Positions 7,157 through 16,528 of a stretch of 64,000 bases of DNA are shown one piece after another. How positions within the stretch are numbered: the stretch's first letter is position 1; each line of letters begins with the position of its first letter. The notes under the pieces are model-generated. The model was not told the origin of the DNA, did no database searches, and was given only the letters and a program-made list of their open reading frames with translations. The stretch covers positions 1 to 64,000 of the forward strand of contig NZ_MIET01000032.1 of assembly GCF_003590335.1 (NCBI RefSeq), in the 5' to 3' direction. A program made the translations under genes and the position numbers. The stretch is from Pseudoalteromonas sp. MSK9-3 (GTDB lineage: Bacteria > Pseudomonadota > Gammaproteobacteria > Enterobacterales > Alteromonadaceae).

Positions 7157-9289
7157 ATGATATATAAAAAACTACTCGTGGTATCGCTCTGTGCAATGGC
7201 ATTAAACACCACATACTCTCATGCCATGTCTTGGAATTTATGCCCTGGCGGTATTGATAGAAGTGCCATGACAATTGAAGAAACACACTCAAATCAACAT
7301 ATGAAGTATTTGTCTTTCAGCCCTAAGTTAGCGGGGCAAGCGCTCAAAATTCAGGGTGTACAAACTTCTATCATCGCGATGTATAATGGTAGCTGTGAAA
7401 TATTCAATGGCGCGAATGTTAATGGTGTTCAAGTTAACTTACTCGACAGTGGCGAAAGCTACGATGGATCAAGTCTGTCTTTCCACCAGCTTGTTTATGG
7501 TGGCGATGGTAATGATATAATTATGACCGGAAAAGCAACGGACTATGTTTATGGTCAAGGCGGAAATGACCAGATATTTACCAGTGATGATTACGAGAGA
7601 GTTGATGGTGGCGCAGGTGCTGACTGCGTAGAGCAAGGTAATCAAGGCCAAATACAAAGTGCCATTACTACAGTAGAAGCAACAAGCTGTGCTGGGTACG
7701 CTCCCTCAAACTGCACAGGTTTAGGCAGTAACATAACGCTTGCAACCAACACCAGTTACAACCCACATATGACTTATTTATCAGTTACCCCACAGGATAG
7801 CAGTCTCTCACTGACAGCCGAAGGTAGCGCACAACAAGTTATTTTATATTACGATAATCAATGTGAAGTGATTGAGGCTGATGCATATTCTGGTGTGATG
7901 GTTAATCTAACCGACTCAGGTGCAACCTACGACGGCAGTAACCTCAACTTTCATCAATTGGTTATTGGTGGTAGTGGAGACGACATCATACACACAGGTG
8001 ACAAAGTAGATTATATATATGGTAACGGGGGCAATGACTCGATTTACTCCAACGCCGATTACGACCGTATTGATGGCGGCACTGGGGTTGACTGCGCAGA
8101 AGAAGGCACAGGTACAAATATCACGAGCCCTATTTCAAACGTTGAATACCAAAGCTGTGCCAATACCATAGACACCGTTGATATTGACGATTTACCCACA
8201 AACCTAGCCAGTCAGTATGCCAAATGTAACACGCAAAATTATGGTTTTTATGCACAATTAAATAGTGGAACTTGGCAGCTAGAAGCTATGGACTCAAATG
8301 TGACTATACACATGGCGGAGTATGGTGATTATACCTTTGCTTATAGCACCAACTACCAACACTGTGAACTGCATGACCGCGCAACTGACATTACGGTTAT
8401 CTTATCTGATGGCAATGACAAACTATATGCATCCTCGCTCTCCAAAAATATGACCGTTTACGGAAAAGATGGTAAAGACACCATTCAAACCGGCAGTGGT
8501 CATGATTTGATTTTCGGTGGTAACGCCAGTGACTCGATTTCGTCAGGCAATGGCAATGACTGGATATCGGGGGGATCTAAAATAACCACTGACCACGATG
8601 GCCTCGTACATCGTGCAGCACACGGCGGCGCTGCAAGTGATAGCAGTGACAACATCAACGCAGGTAATGGCGATGATGTGATTTTTGGCAATGACGGCAG
8701 CGACAAAATTGAAGGCGGAAATGGTGATGACGTGATGTTTGGCAACGATGGTAAAGCCGACCGACTTTATGGTAATTCTGGTGCTGATTTGATAGTTGAC
8801 TCTGGCGGTTACTCTTGGGGCAATCGAGCAAAAGCTTGGGGAGGCAGTGGTCAAGACATTATTATTTGTGAAGCAGGTCAATGTGAGTTAAATGGTGGCA
8901 GCAGCAAAGATTTCTTAGCCGCGATTTCAACCCATTCAAATACGGGTTTGTATGGCGGCGATGGCGGCGACATTTTATTTGTTCGTGGTGACTTATATCC
9001 TTTAGGTACGGGTGGCAGTGGCAATGATTTTTGCTACAACGAATGGAATGATAGAGATGTCTGTAATTACCTGACAAGTTCAAAAAAGAGATCGGGTTAC
9101 TTTGATACCGCGGTTCGAAAAGCCGCAAGAGGTATGTCATCTCGCCATGAGCAAGCGCTTAGAATGTCACGTTTTTCTGAGCCAAAAGGCTACTCAACTT
9201 TTAAGCAACGAATTGCTGAGTTAGTCAATGCCAAAACATTTAACGCTTGGCAAAGCAATCGCAGCAAAAGTATTTACGACTTGCAGTAA
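7157..9289 (+). CDS. Secreted protein with RTX-like calcium-binding repeats
   Basis: 710 residues with a Sec signal peptide (about 1-23, ending near SHA). The N-terminal part is an internal duplication: residues about 29-175 and 188-340 share a repeated plan including NLLDSG/NLTDSG, SFHQLV/NFHQLV, GGDGNDII/GGSGDDII, VDGGAGADC/IDGGTGVDC and paired cysteines. From about 430 onward come glycine/aspartate nonapeptides of the GGxGxDxxx type (GKDGKDTIQTG, GNGDDVIFGNDG, GGNGDDVMFGNDG), which form calcium-binding parallel beta-rolls. Unlike RTX toxins it has a Sec signal, no evident type I secretion signal and no adjacent type I transporter. It is probably periplasmic, outer-membrane-linked or released. 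No enzymatic domain is recognised and no strong Shine-Dalgarno is seen. Confidence 0.72.
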   Translation: MIYKKLLVVSLCAMALNTTYSHAMSWNLCPGGIDRSAMTIEETHSNQHMKYLSFSPKLAGQALKIQGVQTSIIAMYNGSCEIFNGANVNGVQVNLLDSGESYDGSSLSFHQLVYGGDGNDIIMTGKATDYVYGQGGNDQIFTSDDYERVDGGAGADCVEQGNQGQIQSAITTVEATSCAGYAPSNCTGLGSNITLATNTSYNPHMTYLSVTPQDSSLSLTAEGSAQQVILYYDNQCEVIEADAYSGVMVNLTDSGATYDGSNLNFHQLVIGGSGDDIIHTGDKVDYIYGNGGNDSIYSNADYDRIDGGTGVDCAEEGTGTNITSPISNVEYQSCANTIDTVDIDDLPTNLASQYAKCNTQNYGFYAQLNSGTWQLEAMDSNVTIHMAEYGDYTFAYSTNYQHCELHDRATDITVILSDGNDKLYASSLSKNMTVYGKDGKDTIQTGSGHDLIFGGNASDSISSGNGNDWISGGSKITTDHDGLVHRAAHGGAASDSSDNINAGNGDDVIFGNDGSDKIEGGNGDDVMFGNDGKADRLYGNSGADLIVDSGGYSWGNRAKAWGGSGQDIIICEAGQCELNGGSSKDFLAAISTHSNTGLYGGDGGDILFVRGDLYPLGTGGSGNDFCYNEWNDRDVCNYLTSSKKRSGYFDTAVRKAARGMSSRHEQALRMSRFSEPKGYSTFKQRIAELVNAKTFNAWQSNRSKSIYDLQ

Positions 9290-9838
9290 ATCGCACAACT
9301 CAGACACTGTATTCTCAGCTTCCGAATTGTAGAATACCCCTAAGACGTTATATGCAGTGTTGTCATTATAACGTCTTAGATTCAATTACACTCACTGATC
9401 TTGGTTTACGTGCCTTGCCTTATGTGTCTGACACACAGTTAACAAACCTAGTGCCCTTTATGTATTTAAAATGAGGTAGTATTTTAACCCCCCTACAACC
9501 CCACTATTTTGTTGCTGATGATTTTATTCGCGACATTAAGAGGCCTACATACTCAAACCACTCCCTATTTATTGCTCAGTAAAACCAAAAAACGTCTCAA
9601 ATAAAGTCTACTCAACGTTGGTCTCGCCACAATAAAATATATAACGAATAAAATCACAGACTTAAAAGTCTCTTCAGTTAAAGGGTCTTATCTAATTTAG
9701 TTGGGCGTCAAAGCCTTACCTTTTCGTTAAATTTATTCCTGTGTCAACGAGAATACGTTTTCACATCGATACAACATGGCCTCATTAACTAAGCACAATT
9801 AATGAGCACCTTCTAAAGGAACGATAGGAATAATAGAT
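9290..9838. other. Intergenic region with one strong hairpin
   Basis: Apart from the inverted repeat at 9340-9379, no gene or known motif is seen. A plus-strand frame from 9247 to 9474 runs across the hairpin and overlaps the upstream gene, so it is judged spurious. The promoter of the three-paralogue operon should lie near the right end. Confidence 0.5.
9340..9379 (+). terminator. Perfect 13-bp inverted repeat, probable terminator
   Basis: CTAAGACGTTATA / TATAACGTCTTAG around a 14-base loop, 50 bases after the stop of the RTX-like gene. The following sequence (ATTCAATT) is only weakly T-rich, so termination is likely but not certain. Confidence 0.55.
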
Positions 9839-10663
9839 ATGACTAAGTTTACTAAATACACAGTTTTTGCAGGACTTGCTTTTGCATCGCTTAATGCAAG
9901 CGCCGATCATTTAACCCCTGAACAGCAAGGTAAATTAGATGCTATTTTAGGGTGTATGTCGCAATCCAATGCCACCATCCATATACATGGCTGTAACTTG
10001 CAAATTGTAAATGGCTCTGGTGATACCAATACCGGTAACGGTACAGGTAACCTCATCATCGGGTATAACAATGGTGCAACTGCCCCATCAGCCCCATCAC
10101 CACAGGCAAGCGGTTCACATAACCTCATTTTAGGACATGGCCATACTTATACAGGTAACGGCTCATTTATCGCTGGCAGAAACAATTTCGTTTCAAGCGA
10201 CTCAAGTTTTGCCACTGGTGCGTCGGGCACAATCGATCACGCTCATTACCAGCGAAGCACCATCGCAGGCGGTCTAGGTAACGTCGTTAAAGGCGCACTA
10301 AGCGGCATTGCTGGCGGGAATAATAATACAATTTCTGATTTTAGCTCTGCGCATATGGTGATACTAGGTGGCAACCATAATGAGGTAAGAGGTCAATACA
10401 GTGCTATCTCTGGGGGTGTTCGCAATAAGGTAGTCAATGCATTGCAAGCCAATATCCTAGGCGGTGAAGACAATGTTATTACCAAGCAGCAAGTGGTGAT
10501 TGCGGGTGGTCGATTTAACTCAGCGTCAGCAGAAGCTGCTGTTGTACTGGGCGGGCAAAACAATGCAGCTGATGGGTTCCAGTCTACCATCGCAGGTGGT
10601 GCAGACAGACAGACCACCGAATGGCAAGAATTCAGAGCTGGCCATTTTAACGCAAAAAACTAA
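9839..10663 (+). CDS. Secreted protein with YadA-head-like repeats, paralogue 1
   Basis: 274 residues with a Sec signal peptide (cleavage near ASA-DH). A conserved N-terminal unit with two cysteines (CMSQSNATIHIHGC) leads into NLQIVNG and GNLIIGYN, then SGSHNLILGHGHTYTG. The remainder is a series of about 14-16-residue repeats with GG-N and S-I-x-GG spacing (STIAGGLGNVV, SGIAGGNNNTIS, AVVLGGQNNAADG). Such repeats form the left-handed beta-roll of trimeric autotransporter heads (YadA). There is no coiled-coil stalk or membrane anchor, so it is not an autotransporter. It is the first of three tandem paralogues spaced 34 bases apart. Similar proteins exist in myxobacteria and others without known function. 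Probably an extracellular structural or adhesive protein. Confidence 0.72.
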   Translation: MTKFTKYTVFAGLAFASLNASADHLTPEQQGKLDAILGCMSQSNATIHIHGCNLQIVNGSGDTNTGNGTGNLIIGYNNGATAPSAPSPQASGSHNLILGHGHTYTGNGSFIAGRNNFVSSDSSFATGASGTIDHAHYQRSTIAGGLGNVVKGALSGIAGGNNNTISDFSSAHMVILGGNHNEVRGQYSAISGGVRNKVVNALQANILGGEDNVITKQQVVIAGGRFNSASAEAAVVLGGQNNAADGFQSTIAGGADRQTTEWQEFRAGHFNAKN

Positions 10664-10697
10664 ACACCGTCACTGACCACATTAAAGGAAAATATCC

Positions 10698-11492
10698 ATG
10701 ATTAAATTATCAAAATTAGCGGCTGTTATTACACTGTCAACCAGTTCAATGGCCGCCAATGCCGCTCTTACAGAAGCAGAGCAAACAGCCCTGATAGACA
10801 TTCTTTCATGCTTAGACCGAGTGCATAACACGTTGGTCGTTACAGGCTGTGATGTGCAAGTTGTCAACGGCTTGCATGGCAACAATGAAACGAATAGTAG
10901 AGGCAATGTCATTTTAGGCTACAACCGAGCAGACAGCCCTTACGCACAAAAAACCGGCTCTCATAACCTCGTCGTTGGTGATTTTCACCAATACACATCT
11001 GTTGGTTCAGTTGTCGCAGGCGATAGTAACAACGCACTTGCGGAATCGGTTACTGTCGCAGGCCGATTTAATTCAGCAAAAGGCTTTCACAGCGCCGTTT
11101 GGGGAGGGGAATCAAATACAGCAGAGGGGCTTTTCTCTGTCATTTTAGGCGGTCAAGAAAACCACACGCCAGACCTGCATAACTTTGCCGTCATTGCAGG
11201 CGGTAAGCGTAATACAGCCAGTAATTTCTTCTCAATGGTACTCGGAGGTGAGCAGAACATCGCAACTGGACAAAGCTCGGTCATTTTAGGCGGCACATTA
11301 AACAGCACAACAGGGCCAAGCTCTAGTATTACTGGTGGGATAAGCAATAAAGCGACAGGCGAACTCAGTGCTATCTTAGGGGGAGAAGCGAACCAAGCTA
11401 ATGGCTTCACATCAACCATTGGTGGCGGTCTAAAACGCGCAGTTCATGGCCGAGATAACTATCAAGCCGGTTATTTCTTTTCTGAAAAGTAA
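10698..11492 (+). CDS. Secreted protein with YadA-head-like repeats, paralogue 2
   Basis: 264 residues with signal peptide (cleavage near ANA-AL). It shares the plan of the preceding gene: two cysteines in CLDRVHNTLVVTGC, then VQVVNG, NVILGYN, KTGSHNLVVGDFHQYTS, then GG-N-type repeats (SAVWGGESNTAEG, SVILGGQENH, SMVLGGEQNIATG, SAILGGEANQANG). AAGGAAAA lies before the ATG. The proteins are diverged enough that this is an old triplication. Together with its neighbours it could form a hetero-oligomeric fibre or coat, but that is inference. Confidence 0.72.
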   Translation: MIKLSKLAAVITLSTSSMAANAALTEAEQTALIDILSCLDRVHNTLVVTGCDVQVVNGLHGNNETNSRGNVILGYNRADSPYAQKTGSHNLVVGDFHQYTSVGSVVAGDSNNALAESVTVAGRFNSAKGFHSAVWGGESNTAEGLFSVILGGQENHTPDLHNFAVIAGGKRNTASNFFSMVLGGEQNIATGQSSVILGGTLNSTTGPSSSITGGISNKATGELSAILGGEANQANGFTSTIGGGLKRAVHGRDNYQAGYFFSEK

Positions 11493-11526
11493 TGCAACGA
11501 AATAAATAAAATTTAAGGAAAACACT

Positions 11527-12375
11527 ATGTTCAACCTACATAAAATCGCAGTACTTATTGGCCTCGGCATCACAACTGGCAGTGTAATGGCTAACTCACA
11601 TGACCATGGCCATGACCCGATACAAAGCGAGCACGCGTTACGCGCACTCTTACAATGTATGACCAAAGTAGATAACACGCTTGTGATCAATGGATGTAAC
11701 TTGCATTTAGCCAATGGCAGTAATAAAACCCATCAAAACTCTGACGGCACAAGTTCAGCCAATGGGCTGGGTAACCTTATTCTTGGCTATAACGTTATTA
11801 ATAGCTCCACTGGCACCCCTGCATACTCTCATACAGGCTCTCATAACTTAGTTATTGGAGATGGTCATAGTTACCAGTCAACGGGTGCCATTATCGCAGG
11901 CGCAAATAACCGAGTAACAAGCCGTTCTGCCGTGGTCGCAGGGGTCTTCAATCAAGTCAATGGAGTTGCTTCAACAGTGCTGTCAGGTTCTTACCATGAA
12001 GCACATGGTGACTACAGCACCATTTTTGGTGGCGCAGCGAATACCATTGCCGCTGGCGTGAGCTGGGGTAGTATTTCTGCCGGAGAATCTCATAATGTCG
12101 AAGCGCATTTAGCCAGTATTGTTGGGGGTCGTCACAATACAGCAAAAGCCCGCGCGTCGGCGATTAGCGGAGGCCAATTTAATGAAACCTCTGGTGAATT
12201 TGCCGTTGTTGTTGGTGGCTCACTGAACAAAGCCACAGCCCGTGCAGCAGTCGTACTGGGTGGCCGATATAACGAAGCAAACGGTGAAACATCCACTGTC
12301 GCTGGTGGCCTAAAGCGCAGTACCACAGGCAAGCACGACTATCGAGCTGGGGCGAACTTCTTCTCTAATCAGTAA
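11527..12375 (+). CDS. Secreted protein with YadA-head-like repeats, paralogue 3
   Basis: 282 residues with signal peptide (cleavage near VMA-NS). A histidine-rich start to the mature protein (SHDHGHD) is followed by the family's two cysteines (CMTKVDNTLVINGC), LHLANG, GNLILGYN and TGSHNLVIGDGHSYQS. Repeats such as STIFGGAANTIAAG, AVVVGGSLNKATA and AVVLGGRYNEANG follow. The histidine cluster is absent from the other two paralogues and could bind metal. Last gene of the operon; a strong bidirectional terminator follows. Confidence 0.72.
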   Translation: MFNLHKIAVLIGLGITTGSVMANSHDHGHDPIQSEHALRALLQCMTKVDNTLVINGCNLHLANGSNKTHQNSDGTSSANGLGNLILGYNVINSSTGTPAYSHTGSHNLVIGDGHSYQSTGAIIAGANNRVTSRSAVVAGVFNQVNGVASTVLSGSYHEAHGDYSTIFGGAANTIAAGVSWGSISAGESHNVEAHLASIVGGRHNTAKARASAISGGQFNETSGEFAVVVGGSLNKATARAAVVLGGRYNEANGETSTVAGGLKRSTTGKHDYRAGANFFSNQ

Positions 12376-12395
12376 AGTGTCATTAAATCCTAAAA

Positions 12396-12429
12396 CAACA
12401 AAGCCATGCTCTTTAGTATGGCTTTGTTG
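12396..12429. terminator. Bidirectional terminator between convergent genes
   Basis: Perfect 12-bp stem CAACAAAGCCAT / ATGGCTTTGTTG with a 10-base loop, between the convergent paralogue-3 and AraC-type genes. The stem begins and ends in A/T-rich sequence suitable for both directions. Confidence 0.8.
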
Positions 12430-12435
12430 ATATGT

Positions 12436-13473
12436 TTAATGAGACAGTGATGGACTTTCAATGGCACAACTATGCTTACGATATTCACTCGGAGTAACAC
12501 CAGTATGTGCTTTAAACAACCGATTAAAGTTAGATTTACTATTAAAGCCTGCATCATATGCCACTGCCAAAATTTTACTTCGGCTTCGGCATAACAACCG
12601 TTTAGCTTCATCAATACGATATTGATTTACAAAATCATAAAAGCTCATCTGTAGACACAAGTTAAGCGTTGTTGAAACATCTGTTGTATTAATTTCTGTA
12701 TGCTTTGCGAGCTCAGACAGACTTAATTGAGGATTTAAATATAACCTATCAGATTGCATCGCATGAGTGAGCTTTTTGACTAAATCGACATGCTCAGAGC
12801 ACTTAAACTTTTTTTGCGAACTGAGATTCTCTTCAACCCGTGATAACACACCTTGTACGGTACTAGGCTTTACAAAGTTAAGATAAGTAAGAATAAACAA
12901 GCCAACACACATGGGGATATAACTGGCTAGCGACACCCATTTACTCAGTGGGACTGGTAGCGTGTTATCGATACAGAGCACTGAAAAAACAATAACCCAA
13001 GCACTCAGCTGATACTGGCTAAGCCGGCGCAACCAAATAACATTTTTGCGATTACCTTGCGTTAGCGGCTGTTGATTAATATACCTGAGCGTATACAGTG
13101 CGTAACCCAAAGCACATACAACACCAAAACAAAATGGCCACGTTAGCATAAATAAGTAGCATGCCGAAATGGGCAGAAAATGAAACACATCATTGTGAGA
13201 AAGCGGTGTATCTTGAACTAGCGTTCGAGCATACAAATAAAAGATTGGGCCATAAAATGGATCAAAGGTAATGTAAGACTCATAGTGTATGATGTTAAAA
13301 GCAATCAATGTAACTTGAACCAGCTCTAAAATAAAAAATATGACCCACACACTTAGCAAACTACACGCCGAGGTTTTGTACTTATTCGCGAGCAATAAAA
13401 AGCACAGTAAGCAGCCCAACAATAATGTTAATACATAAAAGTTACGCGTGATCTCTATAAAAAACTGTAACAC
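12436..13473 (-). CDS. AraC-family regulator with a multi-pass membrane N-terminus
   Basis: 345 residues from a GTG start, chosen because AAGGAA sits 7 bases upstream. About residues 5-215 hold several hydrophobic segments (LYVLTLLLGCLLC-like start, then VWVIFFILELVQVTLI and others). The C-terminal ~100 residues are an AraC/XylS DNA-binding domain: LSLSELAKHTEINTTDVS for the first helix-turn-helix and ILAVAYDAGFNSKSNFNRLF then TGVTPSEYR for the second. Membrane-bound AraC proteins respond to envelope or extracellular signals. It is transcribed away from the amino-acid-oxidase operon that starts at 14166, which is its most likely target. Confidence 0.82.
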   Translation of the reverse strand: MLQFFIEITRNFYVLTLLLGCLLCFLLLANKYKTSACSLLSVWVIFFILELVQVTLIAFNIIHYESYITFDPFYGPIFYLYARTLVQDTPLSHNDVFHFLPISACYLFMLTWPFCFGVVCALGYALYTLRYINQQPLTQGNRKNVIWLRRLSQYQLSAWVIVFSVLCIDNTLPVPLSKWVSLASYIPMCVGLFILTYLNFVKPSTVQGVLSRVEENLSSQKKFKCSEHVDLVKKLTHAMQSDRLYLNPQLSLSELAKHTEINTTDVSTTLNLCLQMSFYDFVNQYRIDEAKRLLCRSRSKILAVAYDAGFNSKSNFNRLFKAHTGVTPSEYRKHSCAIESPSLSH

Positions 13474-14165
13474 TTCAATATTCCTTATTTGAACTTGTTA
13501 CAGAAATAGACCGAAACACCCCAATTAAATTACAAAAAGTCACAAAAAAAACCAAAAACCAACATTGGCATTCTAAACGCATGTTGAACCACTATCTTTT
13601 ACTTTATGTATTGGTCAGTAAAGCACCGACATTCACTCTTTAAAACAGTGCTATTTTTCGTTAAATATTGATCGATATAATCCCTTTTGTATTAGCCCAA
13701 TATGCAAGGAGATCGCATTCAATTGCCGTCAATATTAGCTACGAGCCCAGCTTAACTAAAAGCAATCTTTGGTCTACAAAAAAAAACATAAAAAAAATCA
13801 TATCCATTTAAGCAATAACCACTGTGTTACACCGTGGATAGTAATGCACAAATAAAGACTAAAAAATCACAGATAACGGCCCTTTATTAAGGTTATCCTT
13901 CCCCTTAACCCTTTTAATATGAAGCCTTCAGTTGTCGTCTGTTTTTACTAAAAGCGCATAGGAATTTTGAATAAAAAATTACATCATCCATAAAAAACCA
14001 GAAAGCCAGCAATTCGCTCGTTATTTAATTAAGCATTATAAGACGGCACCTAATGTTAAAAAAAGGATAACAAAAAGCCAGGCTTGTTTTTTTAATGTTA
14101 TTTTTAGGTTTTATTTTTGGTACAATACCTTTTATACAAAAAGCTTGTTTTTAAAAGGAATCATT
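13474..14165. other. Divergent intergenic region, probable regulatory region
   Basis: About 690 bases of very AT-rich sequence between the AraC-type gene and the divergent lipoprotein/oxidase operon. No gene is seen. TACAAT at 14121-14126 could be a -10 box for the rightward operon, with only a weak -35 (TTATTT). Binding sites of the AraC protein probably lie here but I cannot identify them. Confidence 0.4.
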
Positions 14166-14999
14166 ATGAAACTAAAAGTTTGTTGTGCTCTATTCTCTAC
14201 TGTTATTGTCGCAGGGTGTAATACAACTGAGCATAAGCCTATACAATACAAAAGTCTAATTGATAATAGTTCAGAAAAGCACAACTCTGTGGTTTTTATC
14301 CATGGCGCACACCTAAAAGGCTCTTCTTGGTCACTGGTGCAGGAAAATTTTGCCAAAATTAATATTCCAACTCATATCATTGATTTACCGGGAAGATCAC
14401 AACCTGTAAGCCCTGAGAGCATTACCATCACATATGCTGCACAAACAATGTGTCATGAGTTACAACAATTACCACAACCCCTTTCTCTAGTCGTGCATAG
14501 TCAAGGCGGTGCCATTGCACATAAAACATTGACTTTGTGTAATGACATTAAAGTTAATGACATTGTTTATATCAGTGCCGTTGCACCTATCAATGGCGCA
14601 AAACCATTTTCTTTATTAAGCAAGGAAGATGAAAGAAACTACTTTGCTGGCGTTAAATATGAAAATGGTTGGATGAAAATATCTGATAAACCCGCTTTTC
14701 TATCCACTTTTACTGACACCCAGTCAGCAAAACTACAAAAAATGGTCATGACTAACTCTGTCGATGAACCCGCAATAACGGGTGAAGGCAAAGTTCAATT
14801 AGAAAAAGCGGCACTTAATGAGATCAGCAAAAGTTATATTTACGCCAAAAATGACAAAATTATTTCTTTTGAATCTCAGCAGCGCATTGCCCAATCGATC
14901 GGTATAAAAAATACTTATACGATAAATTCGGGCCACCTCCCCATGATCACTCAACCAGATGAACTGTCAAAAGCCATCGTCGCCGCTTTGAAACTATAA
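14166..14999 (+). CDS. Lipoprotein alpha/beta-hydrolase
   Basis: 277 residues from the ATG at 14166, which is preceded by AAAAGGAA and gives a proper lipoprotein signal: lipobox VAGC, cysteine near residue 17. The alpha/beta-hydrolase features are SVVFIHGAHLKGSSW (oxyanion region), the nucleophile elbow HSQGG with S112, and a late SGHLP histidine. Esterase- or amidase-type chemistry at the membrane surface is likely; the substrate is unknown. It is the first gene of a co-oriented run with short gaps (23, 12, 46 and 6 bases) through 20216. Confidence 0.78.
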   Translation: MKLKVCCALFSTVIVAGCNTTEHKPIQYKSLIDNSSEKHNSVVFIHGAHLKGSSWSLVQENFAKINIPTHIIDLPGRSQPVSPESITITYAAQTMCHELQQLPQPLSLVVHSQGGAIAHKTLTLCNDIKVNDIVYISAVAPINGAKPFSLLSKEDERNYFAGVKYENGWMKISDKPAFLSTFTDTQSAKLQKMVMTNSVDEPAITGEGKVQLEKAALNEISKSYIYAKNDKIISFESQQRIAQSIGIKNTYTINSGHLPMITQPDELSKAIVAALKL

Positions 15000-15022
15000 A
15001 GACTCGCTAAAGGATTTAGTAA

Positions 15023-16516
15023 ATGGAAAGTCATGCTTTAAATACAGCAGCTTCACCACTTGAACTGCTCAAGCGTGTAAGAAGCCTTACCAGTAAGAAT
15101 CTACGAAACGCTCCCTCAATTACCATTATTGGGGCCGGAGTCGCGGGCTTAACTTGTGCTTATGAGCTTAAACGATTAGGCGTCAACATTACGTTACTCG
15201 AAGCGGATCAAGGTCATATCGGAGGACGTGTTAGAACCCTGAGAGAATCTGACAGATTATATTCTGAATTAGGTGCGATGAGGATCCCAACCCTACATCA
15301 TTTAACGCGCCATTATATTGAAGAAATGGGCCTAACATTGCGACCATTCGTTCAAGAGAACACAAAGACCTTCACCATGATTAGAGGTCAAAAAGTACCA
15401 CGAAGCCAAGCTGGGTATGAAAGTCTAAAAGCGCATTTTGCTCTCAGTGAGAAAGAGCAAAAAATGTCCGCTGATGATATGTGGGATCTTGCAGTGACGA
15501 ATACGCTGGCATCATTAAATGATGAAGAACAACAGTCTTTGTATCATAAGAGTTTCACCACAAAAAAACTCAAATCACTGGATGAAATGTCCCTAAAAGA
15601 TGCTTTTAAAAAAGCAGGGTTAAGCTTAGAAGCATTAGAGTATGTATCTGCCATATATGGGGTTTCAACATTACTGCATACTGCCTTTACTGAACATTTA
15701 AGAGAGCAGTTAGAACGCGTATGGTATGAAGGGTTTGATGAAGTTGTTGGTGGCACAGATTTATTACCCAACAAACTCTTCGAACAGATAAAAGATAACA
15801 TTGACTATAAGTCTGGCGCAAAAGTGGTTGCTGTCAAAAATCACCACAACAAAGTAGATGTTACTTACCAACTAAAAGATAGATCTAAACATACCATCAG
15901 TTCCGATTTTGCCATCTGTACTTTACCTTTTGGTGTGCTTGGTAAAGTTGATTTCAAAAACTCCATAGATCACAAAAAATCCAGAGCTTTTGCCCAGGTT
16001 CATTATGACTCAGCAACCAAAGTATTGATCAGAACAAAGAATCGTTTCTGGGAACTTAAAGAAGGCATTTATGGTGGAAGTACCATTTACGATGTGGGTC
16101 TGGGGCATACATGGTATCCCGCTGATAACGCAAAAACGAAAGATTTAGAAATCTCTCAATCACCCAGTTATTTATTGGCATCATACACTTGGGGTCAACA
16201 TGCTCGCAGAGTAGACACACTCAACAACTATGAATTAAAAGAGCTCATTTTCACTGAACTTAAAAAGGTTCATCCATACTTAGAGTCTGATGATATTTTG
16301 AGCGTTTACCGATGGAGTTGGAGTAATCATACGCACTCTGCTGGTGCTTACGCCTTCTTTAACCCTCGCGATCACCAAGATTACTTTGCACTTATGACCA
16401 CACCTGAAAACCGTTTGTGTTTTGCCGGTGAGCACTGCTCTGTTTATCACTCTTGGATACAAGGCGCTTTAGTATCGGCGCTTGAAACAGTTCTATATAT
16501 AAATAAAAAAGTATAA
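15023..16516 (+). CDS. FAD-dependent L-amino-acid oxidase (flavin monoamine oxidase family)
   Basis: 497 residues. The FAD-binding Rossmann motif GAGVAG is at 37-42, followed by the acidic LLEAD end of strand 2 and GGRVRT. The segment YIEEMGLTLRPFVQENT matches the L-amino-acid oxidase subgroup (snake-venom and YobN-like). The C-terminal flavin motif RLCFAGEHCS, followed by WIQGALVSALETV, is complete. These enzymes oxidise an L-amino acid to the 2-oxo acid, ammonia and hydrogen peroxide. No signal peptide, so probably cytoplasmic. The downstream decarboxylase would accept the 2-oxo acid. Substrate identity (aromatic, branched or other) cannot be read. Confidence 0.82.
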   Translation: MESHALNTAASPLELLKRVRSLTSKNLRNAPSITIIGAGVAGLTCAYELKRLGVNITLLEADQGHIGGRVRTLRESDRLYSELGAMRIPTLHHLTRHYIEEMGLTLRPFVQENTKTFTMIRGQKVPRSQAGYESLKAHFALSEKEQKMSADDMWDLAVTNTLASLNDEEQQSLYHKSFTTKKLKSLDEMSLKDAFKKAGLSLEALEYVSAIYGVSTLLHTAFTEHLREQLERVWYEGFDEVVGGTDLLPNKLFEQIKDNIDYKSGAKVVAVKNHHNKVDVTYQLKDRSKHTISSDFAICTLPFGVLGKVDFKNSIDHKKSRAFAQVHYDSATKVLIRTKNRFWELKEGIYGGSTIYDVGLGHTWYPADNAKTKDLEISQSPSYLLASYTWGQHARRVDTLNNYELKELIFTELKKVHPYLESDDILSVYRWSWSNHTHSAGAYAFFNPRDHQDYFALMTTPENRLCFAGEHCSVYHSWIQGALVSALETVLYINKKV

Positions 16517-16528
16517 TAAGGAAATAAC

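Noticed and set aside
7157..9289. RTX toxin secreted by a type I system
   Set aside because: The protein has a Sec signal peptide and paired cysteines, and no type I ABC transporter, membrane-fusion or acyltransferase gene is adjacent.
9247..9474. 75-residue frame after the RTX-like gene
   Set aside because: It begins inside the upstream gene in another frame and runs through both arms of a perfect hairpin; no initiation signal.
9839..12375. Trimeric autotransporter adhesins
   Set aside because: The head-like repeats are present, but all three proteins lack the stalk and the C-terminal beta-barrel anchor.
15023..16516. Marinocine-type (LodA) lysine oxidase
   Set aside because: The gene has clear FAD Rossmann and flavin-amine-oxidase motifs; LodA is a quinoprotein of unrelated sequence.
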